In this document: in pieces, positions 9,193 to 17,025 of the stretch
Numbering within the stretch: the stretch's first letter is position 1
How the letters are laid out: every line of letters starts with the position of its first letter
Assembly: GCF_900109205.1 (NCBI RefSeq)
Contig: NZ_FNZB01000001.1
Location: 496,001-560,000, forward strand
Source: Sphingomonas sp. OV641
GTDB lineage: Bacteria > Pseudomonadota > Alphaproteobacteria > Sphingomonadales > Sphingomonadaceae
Length of the DNA: 64,000 bases
Direction: 5' to 3'
The notes under the pieces: generated by a model
Told to the model about the DNA's origin: nothing
The model's database searches: none
What the model saw: the letters and a program-made list of their open reading frames with translations, nothing else
Position numbers and translations under genes: made by a program

Positions 9193-10637
9193 TGCTGATC
9201 CTGCTGCCGTTGCTGGCCGCCGCCGGAGCGGATGTATCTGCCTCCCCCGCGCCGGCCGTGCCACCCGCCGTAAGCGAAGCACTGGCGGGAGCCGCAACGG
9301 GCACGCGGATCGGCCTGTTGGTGGTGGACGAAAGCGGGCGCGAGGTGGTGGCGATCCGGCCGGACGACCGCTTCGTGCCGGCATCGAACACGAAGCTGTT
9401 CACGACCGCAACGGCGTTCGCCATGCTGGAGACTGCCGGACCCGATACGGCCGGCGGGACGAGCGTGCGGCTGGAACAGCGCGGGACCGTTCGCGACGTG
9501 GTGCTGGTCGGCGCCGGGGACGCGCGGCTGTCGAGCGCGGCGGATTGCACCAGTGACTGCCTTGCCGCCCTGGCCGAGGCCGTCGCGCGGGAGGCACGGA
9601 CGGTGGGCGACGTGGTCGGTGACGACACGCTGTTCCCGGACGAGCGCTGGCCGGCGGGCATGAGCTGGAACAACATGGTCGGCCGCTACGGTACGGCGGT
9701 TTCTGCGCTGACGTTGGATGACAATGAAGTGGCCCTGACGCTCCGTCCCGGTCGCGCCGGGGCGGCGCCGGACGTGTCGGGAAATGGATATTATCAGGTC
9801 GACAATCGCGTGGTGACCGTCCCGGCGGGCGGCAAGCGCGCGATCGGATATATGCGCGAGCCGGGCAGCGATCTGGTGCGACTGACCGGGACTATCCCGG
9901 CCGATGCCGAACCCTATCCGGTGCGGCTGGGCGTGGACGATCCAGCGCATCGTGCGGCCTGGCGCTTCGCCGAGATGTTGCGTGCCGCGGGCGTGCGCGT
10001 AACCGGCAAGATAGGTGTTCGCCACCGCCCGATCATGCCGGCGGATGATCCCAAAGTGCGCGGGAACGCGCCGGCCGCGCGGCCGCCGGCTGTTCCGGCG
10101 CTGGCACGGCTGACCCCGCCGCCGCTCGCCCAGGATCTCGTCCATACCAACAAGGTCAGCCAGAACCTGCATACCGAATTGCTGCTGCGGCGGGTGGGCG
10201 CGGTGACGGGAAGCGGGTCGGTGGCCGATGGCCATGCCGCCATGGATGACGTGCTGTCACGCGCGGGCATTGCGCGCTGGCAATATGACTTTGGCGATGG
10301 GTCCGGCATGTCGAACTACAATCGCGTGACCCCGCGAGCCAGCGTCGCGCTGTTGCGGTGGGGCGCGGAGCAGCCGTGGGGCGCGGCATGGCGCGGGACG
10401 CTGCCGATCGCGGGCAAGGACGGGACACTGGCGAACCGGTTCAAGAATACGCCGCTGGAAGGGCGGCTGTTCGCCAAGACCGGGACGCTGAACGCATCCA
10501 ATGCGCTGGCCGGATATCTCACCACCGCGAGCGGCCGTACCTTTACCTTCGCGGCCTATGCGAACGACATGCCGGGTGACGTGAGCGCGACGGCGGCGAT
10601 CGATGCCGCTCTGGTGGCGGTGGCTGCGGCGAACTGA
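9189..10637 (+). CDS. dacB: D-alanyl-D-alanine carboxypeptidase/endopeptidase, PBP4 type
   Basis: A 482-residue peptidase S13 (PBP4/DacB) protein that trims or opens peptide cross-links of peptidoglycan in the periplasm. It begins with a short signal peptide (MMLILLPLLAAAGADVSA). Active-site motifs are in order: SNTK (SxxK, ASNTKLFTTATAF), GDGSGMSNYNRVTP (SxN) and FAKTGTLNASNALAG (KTG). The length fits the family, including the inserted domains between SxxK and SxN. The start ATG overlaps the lysR stop (ATGA). A wall hydrolase translated from the D-Glu operon supports the cell-wall scavenging reading of the locus. Confidence 0.93.
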   Translation: MMLILLPLLAAAGADVSASPAPAVPPAVSEALAGAATGTRIGLLVVDESGREVVAIRPDDRFVPASNTKLFTTATAFAMLETAGPDTAGGTSVRLEQRGTVRDVVLVGAGDARLSSAADCTSDCLAALAEAVAREARTVGDVVGDDTLFPDERWPAGMSWNNMVGRYGTAVSALTLDDNEVALTLRPGRAGAAPDVSGNGYYQVDNRVVTVPAGGKRAIGYMREPGSDLVRLTGTIPADAEPYPVRLGVDDPAHRAAWRFAEMLRAAGVRVTGKIGVRHRPIMPADDPKVRGNAPAARPPAVPALARLTPPPLAQDLVHTNKVSQNLHTELLLRRVGAVTGSGSVADGHAAMDDVLSRAGIARWQYDFGDGSGMSNYNRVTPRASVALLRWGAEQPWGAAWRGTLPIAGKDGTLANRFKNTPLEGRLFAKTGTLNASNALAGYLTTASGRTFTFAAYANDMPGDVSATAAIDAALVAVAAAN

Positions 10638-10727
10638 CTTTCATCCAGCGTCGCTCCGAGTTGGGTCGGGCGACGCACGTGGATGCCCGGAATTGCGATG
10701 GAAGTAGGTCCCGCGCATGATGCGGGC

Positions 10728-11066
10728 ATGACGAAATATCTGATCTCGTTCCCGAGCGAGGCGATGATGGTCTCGGATGAGGAACTGCCCGACGTGGCCG
10801 CGGCGGCGCATGCCGTGATCGAAGAGGCCAAGGCGGCCGGCGTCTATGTCTTTGGCGGGGGCGTCGCGGAGGATGTGCGCCCGGTGCTCGTATCCGAGGA
10901 CGGATCCGTATCGCCGCGAATCTATCCGGCAAGTCAACTGACCGGCGGGTTCACGGTGCTGGAGATCGCCACGCGCGAGGAGGCCGTTGAATGGGCGCGC
11001 AAGATCGCCGTTGCGTGTCGCTGTTCGCAGGAGCTGCGCGAATTCATGTACGATCCGGCGAGCTGA
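10728..11066 (+). CDS. YciI/DGPF-like small protein
   Basis: A 112-residue protein of the YCII-related (dimeric ferredoxin-like) type: MTKYLISFPSEAMMVSDEEL, AGVYVFGGGVAEDVRP and GGFTVLEIATREEAVEWARKIA, which is the usual spacing of the fold. Such proteins often sit by ECF sigma factors, but there is none here. No catalytic role can be assigned. The start at MTKY matches the family N-terminus; an in-frame ATG 30 bases upstream (MEVGPAHDAG) is less likely. It lies 90 bases after dacB and is convergent with the serine hydrolase gene. Confidence 0.78.
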   Translation: MTKYLISFPSEAMMVSDEELPDVAAAAHAVIEEAKAAGVYVFGGGVAEDVRPVLVSEDGSVSPRIYPASQLTGGFTVLEIATREEAVEWARKIAVACRCSQELREFMYDPAS

Positions 11067-11090
11067 CGCGGCCGTTTCGCCTGAGCCTCA

Positions 11091-12110
11091 TCACGTTGCC
11101 GCGTCGAATGCCGCGATCAGGGCCTCTCCCGTCTCAGGTCTGAGCGTGAAGATGCCGCTGTCGAAGTGACGCGTCGGGTGGACCCGATTGGTGAGCAGCG
11201 TCCAGGCGAGGCCGCGATCGAAATCGACCCACAATCCGGTGCCGGTAAAGCCAGTGTGGCCGATGGTGCCGGGCGAACAGGCCTGACCCCCTGACCAGCC
11301 TGGGAAGCGAATCTCCCAGCCGGCGGTGCGATGGCCTTCGACCGGGGTTCGGATCGCCTCAAGCATGGTCGGGGAGGCGCCGGAGCCGTCCAGCAGCCCG
11401 CGCGCGAAATCGAGCACGCCATCAACGGTACCGAACAGCCCGGCGTGACCAGTGCGGCCGCCCATGGCGGAGCAGTTCTCGTCATGCACCTCGCCCTTCA
11501 GGACGCGTCCACGCCATCGGCAATGCTCGGTGGCAACGGCCGGGCCAGGCGGCGGCCCCCAGCCGAGACCTGGTCCAAGCGGTTGCGCCTCAAGCCCGGC
11601 GCCGGTCAGCCGCTCGACCGCGATGCCCAGCAGGATGAAGTTGATGTCCGAATAGACCGGCGGACCGTGCCGCCATTCACGCTGCAGCACGAACGCACGC
11701 AGGCGATCGGGATCATCGCCATAGGTGTAGATCGGCTCCACGGCCGGCAGAAAGGTGCGGTGAACCAGGCAGTCGCGGAACGTCAGGCGACGCTCCGGCG
11801 CATTGGCCACATCATATTGGCGCAGATCAGGGATCGCATCGGTGAGCGGGCGATCAAGATCGAGCTTTCCTTCGTCGGCGAGCCTCAGAACGAAGCTGGT
11901 GGCGGCGACCACCTTGCTGACCGATGCGAGATCGAACCAGTGCTCGCGGGTCAACGGCTCCTCGCTTGGCACCCGCTGCGCCAGGCCGGCAAGGCGCACG
12001 GCGCGCGTGCCATCGGCGGTGACGATACCGAGGGTGGCGCCCGGGATCCGACCGGCGGCAACAGACGCGGCAGCGGGCGCGAACCCGCGCTCAACGATGG
12101 TATCGATCAT
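11091..12110 (-). CDS. Beta-lactamase-fold serine hydrolase, possible muramyl-peptide amidase
   Basis: A 339-residue class-C-beta-lactamase-like serine hydrolase. SxxK is Ser63-Val-Ser-Lys66 (FDLASVSKVVAA), the Tyr motif is Tyr153-Ser-Asp (PVYSDINFILLG) and the third motif is GHTGFTGTGLW. No signal peptide is seen, so it should be cytoplasmic. Its start overlaps the ampG stop (ATGA), so it is cotranslated with the muropeptide importer. The YSDxxxxLLG and GHTGFTG blocks resemble the Bacillus AmiE (YbbE) type, an N-acetylmuramyl-L-alanine amidase of this fold. That function is an inference from motif and neighbourhood; an esterase or D-peptidase remains possible. Confidence 0.85.
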   Translation of the reverse strand: MIDTIVERGFAPAAASVAAGRIPGATLGIVTADGTRAVRLAGLAQRVPSEEPLTREHWFDLASVSKVVAATSFVLRLADEGKLDLDRPLTDAIPDLRQYDVANAPERRLTFRDCLVHRTFLPAVEPIYTYGDDPDRLRAFVLQREWRHGPPVYSDINFILLGIAVERLTGAGLEAQPLGPGLGWGPPPGPAVATEHCRWRGRVLKGEVHDENCSAMGGRTGHAGLFGTVDGVLDFARGLLDGSGASPTMLEAIRTPVEGHRTAGWEIRFPGWSGGQACSPGTIGHTGFTGTGLWVDFDRGLAWTLLTNRVHPTRHFDSGIFTLRPETGEALIAAFDAAT

Positions 12111-13615
12111 GCGTTCTCTTCGGATCGTGGGCGGATGTGGGCGAGCAGCGGGAGGAACAGGATGGCGGCAAGGCTGAGCGCGCCCGAGAGAAGGAAGAAA
12201 TTGTCGTAACCGATCCGGCCGACGATGCTGCCCCCCGCACCGGAGATCAGCCGAGGCAGAAGAAAGGCGAAGCCGGTCAGAAACGCATATTGCGCGCCGG
12301 GATAGCGCGGGTTCACCAGAAGCGAGAGGTACACGACGAAGACGGCACCGGCGAAGCCATTGCCGAACTGATCGGCGCCCGTGGCGATATACAGGAGCCC
12401 TTCGCTGAGCGGCTGATGGGCCAGCCAGACGAAGGCGAAATTGCCAATGGCCGCGACGATGGCGCCGATCGCGAGCATCCACGTCATCGCGCGGCGAGTG
12501 ACCATCCAGCCGGCGAGGCCCACGCCGATCGCGCTGGAAACCAGCGCCACGACGCTGTCCGCGCGGCCGATCTGCGAGAGGGAATAGCCCAGATCCTTGA
12601 TCATCGGCTTCGACAGGTTGAGCGCCAGAACGTCGCCCATGCGGTACAACGAGACGAAGGCAAGCAGGATCAGCGCGCCAAAGCCATAGCGCCAGAAGAA
12701 GTCGACGTAAGGCCCCAGCAGAGTGGAGCGGCGGATGGGGGCGTCCGGCGGGGTGCGGCGGATCTGCGGCAAAGCGACCGCCATGAGCAGGAACGGGAGC
12801 ATGCAACAGCCAAGCACCCAGGGAGTGACGTTCGTATCGGCGTCGATCCCGGCACCGGCGGCAAGCGAGAGGATCACCCATCCAATGGCCGCGGTAATGG
12901 CCAAAGCGGCGCCAAGGATCATGACGCTGGCGACCAGGCCGGTGGCGAGGGCAGGTATCCTATCCCGCTCGCCCGATCCGCGGCCCGGCATGGCGGCCAG
13001 GATCGGGAACGGGACAAAGGCGGCGGCGGCGATGGCGAGATAGGCAATCGTCCACCCGCCCCAGTCCGCCAGCAGGAGCGCGCCGCTGCCGGCAGCAACC
13101 ATCGCCCCTCGATAGCCCCAGAGATTGGCGGCGACGATCGGGCCCTGTTCGTCCTGCGAGGGGTAAAGCTCGATACGCCAGGCATCCGCGGCCACTTCCA
13201 GGGTGGTCGTCCAAAAGGCCAGCAGGACCGCGAACAGGGCAGTGATGCCGAGCGACGCGTCGCCGGCGGTCAGCGCCATCGCGACCAACGAGGTGAAGAT
13301 GCCGAGCTGCGCCAGCATCATCCATCCGCGCCGCTGCCCATAGAAGCGAGCGAAGCCGGGCACCGCATAGCGATCCAGCAGCGGCGCCCAGACGAACTTC
13401 AGCGTCGGCAGCAATTGCACCCAGGCGAAGAAGCCGATGACGGCGAGCGCCACGCCATGTGCCTGCAGGCGGAGCGCCAGCACGGTGGAGAACATGTAGA
13501 AAGGCAGCCCCGCCGCGAAGCCGAGAACGCCATACAGCGCCATGCCGCGGCGATCGATGGAGGCTGGTACGGAAGGAGGCTCTGCGAGCGCCGCTTGCGC
13601 GGCCAACTGGGTCAT
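12107..13615 (-). CDS. ampG: AmpG-type muropeptide permease (MFS)
   Basis: A 502-residue major-facilitator protein with about 12-14 membrane segments. AmpG family blocks are YGVLGFAAGLPFYMFSTVL near the N-terminus, LKFVWAPLLDRYAVP, and LEVAADAWRIELYP, the counterpart of the QDIxxDAWRxE segment. AmpG brings GlcNAc-anhydroMurNAc peptides into the cytoplasm for recycling. The ATG is preceded by a 128-base divergent region shared with the kinase-murQ operon, so the two sets of muropeptide genes probably share control. The downstream serine hydrolase overlaps it by 4 bases. Confidence 0.88.
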   Translation of the reverse strand: MTQLAAQAALAEPPSVPASIDRRGMALYGVLGFAAGLPFYMFSTVLALRLQAHGVALAVIGFFAWVQLLPTLKFVWAPLLDRYAVPGFARFYGQRRGWMMLAQLGIFTSLVAMALTAGDASLGITALFAVLLAFWTTTLEVAADAWRIELYPSQDEQGPIVAANLWGYRGAMVAAGSGALLLADWGGWTIAYLAIAAAAFVPFPILAAMPGRGSGERDRIPALATGLVASVMILGAALAITAAIGWVILSLAAGAGIDADTNVTPWVLGCCMLPFLLMAVALPQIRRTPPDAPIRRSTLLGPYVDFFWRYGFGALILLAFVSLYRMGDVLALNLSKPMIKDLGYSLSQIGRADSVVALVSSAIGVGLAGWMVTRRAMTWMLAIGAIVAAIGNFAFVWLAHQPLSEGLLYIATGADQFGNGFAGAVFVVYLSLLVNPRYPGAQYAFLTGFAFLLPRLISGAGGSIVGRIGYDNFFLLSGALSLAAILFLPLLAHIRPRSEENA

Positions 13616-13743
13616 GTCCCTGATCGTTCAACGCCTGCTCGTCCGCGTCAATCCCGCCTGCGATAACGGAAGCATTCGGCATCACTGCCGGTTATACCGA
13701 AGGGACAAGCCGATATGGGCAGTACGGTGATCGCGGGCGCAGA

Positions 13744-14667
13744 ATGGCTGGCGCAATGGTGAATTGGTATCTCGGCGTGGATGCGGGCGGCAGCCACTGC
13801 CGCGCACGTTTGATCGACCAGAATGGCCTGGTGATCGGAACCGGACATGCAGGCCCGGCCAATATGAGGATCGGCGCGGCGGCCGTTCGGGCGGTGTTCG
13901 ACGATGTGATTGATCAGGCGCTGGAAGCGGCGGGGCTGCCCGGCAGTGTGCGGCGCGAGATCTCGGCCGGCATCGGCATTGCGGGCCTTTCCCGACCCGG
14001 AAGCGCAGAAGCGCTGGGCGCGATCGATTTCGGGATGGCGCGCATCTCCTTCGCGACCGATGCAGCGATCGCTAACCTGGGGGCGCATCGCGGGCGCGAT
14101 GGCGCAACACTGATCCTGGGCACTGGAAGTATCGCGCAACTGCGTGTCGGCGGCGCCGATTTCGCGATCGGAGGCTATGGCTTTCCCATCTCCGACGAGG
14201 GAAGCGGCGCGGCACTTGGCCTGTCCGCCATGCGGCATGCGCTGCGCGCTCTGGATGGGCGAACAACGCGCACCCCGCTGGCGCTCGCCATTGCCGCCCG
14301 CTTCGGCCATGCCATTCCGCAAGCGATCGCGTGGATGGATCGGGCGACGCCTGCGGACTATGCCGCGCTCGCGCCGATCGTCATCCAATATGCACAGGCG
14401 GATGACCCGATCGCCCGGTCGATCGTGGAGGATGCTGCTGGCCATGTCGAACGCTTCATCGAAGCGATCTTCGAACGCGGCGCGCCAGCCTGCGCAATCC
14501 TGGGCGGACTGGCACCGCATCTGCGACCGTGGCTGCGCGCTCGGACGGTGGCGAAGCTCAGCGAGCCGCTGGGCGACGCGCTTGACGGCGCACTGTTCCT
14601 GGCCGGCTTTGCCTTGCCTGAGGTAAAGGCGCCTGAGGTGAAGAAGCCCGAGGAGCTTGGCGAATGA
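13744..14667 (+). CDS. BadF/BadG/BcrA/BcrD-type sugar kinase, probable MurNAc/GlcNAc kinase
   Basis: A 307-residue ASKHA-fold ATPase resembling N-acetylglucosamine kinases: YLGVDAGGSHCRARLID (phosphate 1), ATLILGTGSIAQL (phosphate 2) and GGYGFPISDEGSGAALG. MurQ needs MurNAc 6-phosphate, and the kinase in the same operon is the natural source. MurK of Clostridium acetobutylicum, which phosphorylates both MurNAc and GlcNAc at position 6, belongs to this same superfamily. The function is therefore inferred from operon logic and fold. The C-terminus ends in a short Pro/Glu/Lys repeat (PEVKAPEVKKPEELGE). An internal ATG 12 bases downstream is also usable. It overlaps the next gene by 4 bases. Confidence 0.85.
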   Translation: MAGAMVNWYLGVDAGGSHCRARLIDQNGLVIGTGHAGPANMRIGAAAVRAVFDDVIDQALEAAGLPGSVRREISAGIGIAGLSRPGSAEALGAIDFGMARISFATDAAIANLGAHRGRDGATLILGTGSIAQLRVGGADFAIGGYGFPISDEGSGAALGLSAMRHALRALDGRTTRTPLALAIAARFGHAIPQAIAWMDRATPADYAALAPIVIQYAQADDPIARSIVEDAAGHVERFIEAIFERGAPACAILGGLAPHLRPWLRARTVAKLSEPLGDALDGALFLAGFALPEVKAPEVKKPEELGE

Positions 14668-16052
14668 CCGGGCTTGCGCAACTGAGCGAGCAGATGGCCG
14701 CTCGCCTTGGCTCGCGCTGGATCACGCACGAGGCTGGTCGGGCGCAATTCATGGCAGCGGAGGGACATCACGAGGCGCGCCTGCCGGACGCAGTGGCGCA
14801 GCCGCACACCATTGAAGACGTTCAAGCTTTGATGGCGGCGGCAACGGCCGCCGGGGTACCGGTCGTGCCCTTGGGCGTCGGCACGTCGCTGGAGGGCAAT
14901 GCAGGGGCGGTGGGCGGAGCCGTCTCGATCGACCTGTCTCGCATGGACCGCGTGCTTGAAGTGGCAGCGGAAGACCTGTTGTGCGTCGTGGAGCCGGGAG
15001 TGACGCGCGAGGCGCTGAACGAGGAGCTTCGCGCGACCGGCCTGTTCTTCCCCATCGATCCTGGCGCGAACGCCACCATTGGCGGGATGATCTCCACCCG
15101 CGCCTCGGGCACGAATGCGGTTCGATACGGCACGATGCGCGAGAACGTGCTGGCGCTGAAGGTGGTGCTGCCCGACGGCACGCTGATCCGCACCGGCAGC
15201 CGGGCTCGAAAATCCGCCGCGGGCTATGATTTGACCCATCTGTTTACCGGATCGGAGGGCACGCTGGGACTCGTGGTCGAGGCCACGGTGCGGCTGCACG
15301 GCATCCCGGAAGCGGTGCTGGCGGGAAGCTGGGGCTTCAGCGATCTGGACGGCGCAGTGCGCACCGTGATCGAGACGATCCAGAGCGGCATTGCGGTGGC
15401 GCGGATGGAATTGCTTGACCCCGTGGCGATCCGTGCCTGCAACGCTTATGCCGGGCTCAGCCTGCCGGAACAGCCGACCCTGTTCGTTGAGCTGCATGGA
15501 TCTCCCCGCTCAATCCAAGAGCAGCGCGAGCAACTGGAGGCGATCGGGAGCAGCCATGGCGCGGCCGCGCTGACCATGTCCGCTGACCGCGACGAGCAAC
15601 GGCGATTGTGGCGCGCGCGGCACGCCGCTCTACCGGCCGCCAGGGCCATGCTGCCCGATGCGGTTACCTGGTCGACCGACATCTGCGTGCCGATCTCCAA
15701 GCTGGCGGAGGCGATCAGGCACGCGCGCGCGGCGATCGATGACGCGGGTTTGCTCGCCCCCATCCTAGGCCATGTGGGTGACGGCAATTACCATGTCTTC
15801 TTCGTGCTGCGGCGGGACGATCCGGCCAGCTGGGACAAGGCGCGGGCGGTGAACGAAGGGTTGATCAATTACGCCCTGTCGGTCGGCGGCACCTGCACCG
15901 GGGAACATGGCATTGGGATCGGCAAGCGCGCGGCGCTGCTGCGCGAACATGGGGAGGATGCCGTGGCGCTGATGCGGCGGATCAAGGCGGCGGTCGATCC
16001 CGCCGGGCTGATGAACCCGGGAAAGGTGTTCATGCGGGAGGCGGGGGCATGA
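14664..16052 (+). CDS. FAD-binding D-lactate-dehydrogenase/glycolate-oxidase (GlcD) type oxidoreductase
   Basis: A 462-residue flavoprotein of the FAD-linked oxidase family. The FAD-binding (PCMH) half has PVVPLGVGTSLEGNAG, ASGTNAVRYGTMRENVL and GYDLTHLFTGSEGTLGLV; the substrate half ends with GHVGDGNYHVFF and GTCTGEHGIGIGKR. The pattern fits D-lactate dehydrogenases (cytochrome or quinone linked) of the Dld/GlcD group. It sits between the kinase and murQ with 4-base overlaps on both sides. MurQ releases D-lactate from MurNAc 6-phosphate, so D-lactate is the likely substrate; glycolate or another 2-hydroxyacid cannot be excluded by reading. Confidence 0.9.
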   Translation: MTGLAQLSEQMAARLGSRWITHEAGRAQFMAAEGHHEARLPDAVAQPHTIEDVQALMAAATAAGVPVVPLGVGTSLEGNAGAVGGAVSIDLSRMDRVLEVAAEDLLCVVEPGVTREALNEELRATGLFFPIDPGANATIGGMISTRASGTNAVRYGTMRENVLALKVVLPDGTLIRTGSRARKSAAGYDLTHLFTGSEGTLGLVVEATVRLHGIPEAVLAGSWGFSDLDGAVRTVIETIQSGIAVARMELLDPVAIRACNAYAGLSLPEQPTLFVELHGSPRSIQEQREQLEAIGSSHGAAALTMSADRDEQRRLWRARHAALPAARAMLPDAVTWSTDICVPISKLAEAIRHARAAIDDAGLLAPILGHVGDGNYHVFFVLRRDDPASWDKARAVNEGLINYALSVGGTCTGEHGIGIGKRAALLREHGEDAVALMRRIKAAVDPAGLMNPGKVFMREAGA

Positions 16053-16939
16053 GCACCGAGACGGTTGATCCGCGCTATCTGGACCTTGCCGACTGGCCAT
16101 CTGCCACGGCCATCGAGGCGATGCTGGAGGGGCAGCTTGCCGCCGTCGCGGCGATCAAGGGTCAGGTGGGCGCGATCGCCGCCGCCGCGGACGCTGCGGC
16201 GCGCCGGCTGGGGACGACGGGACGGCTGATCTATGCCGGCGCGGGTACCTCTGGCCGCGTCGCGGTGCAGGACGGCGTAGAGCTGTTTCCGACCTATAAC
16301 TGGCCGCGCGACCGGTTGGCGTTCCTGATGGCGGGCGGTACGGCGGCGCTGATCGAGAGCGTCGAGGGCGCGGAGGACGATCCGTTGGCGGGGCGTGCAG
16401 CGGTGGCCGATGCCGCGATCGGCGCGAGCGACGTGGTGATCGGCGTGGCGGCAAGCGGGCGCACGCCATATACGCTGGCGGTGATCGACGCGGCACGAGA
16501 GGCAGGGGCGCTCACGATCGGCGTGGCGAACAATGCCGGCGCCGCGCTGCTCACGCAGGCCGAACATGCGCTGCTCGCCGATACCGGCAGCGAGGTGGTG
16601 GCGGGCTCGACGCGCATGAAAGCGGGCACGGCGCAGAAGGCGGTTCTCAACCTGCTCTCGACCACCATCATGCTGCGCCTCGGGCTGGTTCACCGCGGGC
16701 TGATGGTCAACATGCGCGTGTCGAACCGCAAGCTGCGTGCGCGGGCCGAGCGGATGGTGGGTGCGATCGCCGGGGTTGACGGGCAAGCTGCGGCGCGGGC
16801 GCTCGATGCGGCGGGCGAGGAGATCCGGCAGGCGGTGCTAGTGGCGCTTGGGGCCAGCGCCGCTGAAGCCACGGCGCTGTTGGCGGCGCACGCGGGGAAT
16901 TTAGGGGCGGCGATGGCTGCCTACCGCCGTTCGTCCTGA
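16049..16939 (+). CDS. murQ: N-acetylmuramic acid 6-phosphate etherase
   Basis: A 296-residue SIS-domain lyase that cuts the D-lactyl ether of MurNAc 6-phosphate to give GlcNAc 6-phosphate and D-lactate. Diagnostic blocks are RLIYAGAGTSGRVAVQDGVE, LFPTYNWPRDRL, VAASGRTPYTLAVI, STRMKAGTAQKAVLNLLSTT and LVNMRVSN-like residues (LMVNMRVSNRKL), followed by the helical C-terminal region. The length matches the family. The start overlaps the upstream flavoenzyme stop (ATGA). The last three codons and the TGA lie inside a palindromic repeat, so the C-terminal residues RSS come from the repeat. Confidence 0.95.
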   Translation: MSTETVDPRYLDLADWPSATAIEAMLEGQLAAVAAIKGQVGAIAAAADAAARRLGTTGRLIYAGAGTSGRVAVQDGVELFPTYNWPRDRLAFLMAGGTAALIESVEGAEDDPLAGRAAVADAAIGASDVVIGVAASGRTPYTLAVIDAAREAGALTIGVANNAGAALLTQAEHALLADTGSEVVAGSTRMKAGTAQKAVLNLLSTTIMLRLGLVHRGLMVNMRVSNRKLRARAERMVGAIAGVDGQAAARALDAAGEEIRQAVLVALGASAAEATALLAAHAGNLGAAMAAYRRSS

Positions 16940-17010
16940 GCTTGTCGAAGGGCGTGCCATATGGCTCGGCGCTGCATGGCACGGGCTTCGACAGGCTCAG
17001 CCCGAACGGC
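16927..17010. repeat. Palindromic extragenic repeat, CTTCGACAGGCTCAG family
   Basis: Two inverted arms of about 25 bases: the left arm reads CCGTTCGTCCTGAGCTTGTC and continues GAAGG; the right arm reads GGCTTCGACAGGCTCAGCCC and continues GAACGG. Roughly 35 bases separate them. It lies between convergent murQ and the TonB receptor gene and overlaps the 3' end of murQ, giving its stop codon. Related copies lie near 23643, 34735, 54288 and 56248. Confidence 0.85.
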
Positions 17011-17025
17011 TGAGTGAGGCGGTAC

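Noticed and set aside
12137..13666. Plus-strand ORF of 509 codons opposite ampG
   Set aside because: The antisense reading of an obvious membrane protein gene gives a very charged product with no motif.
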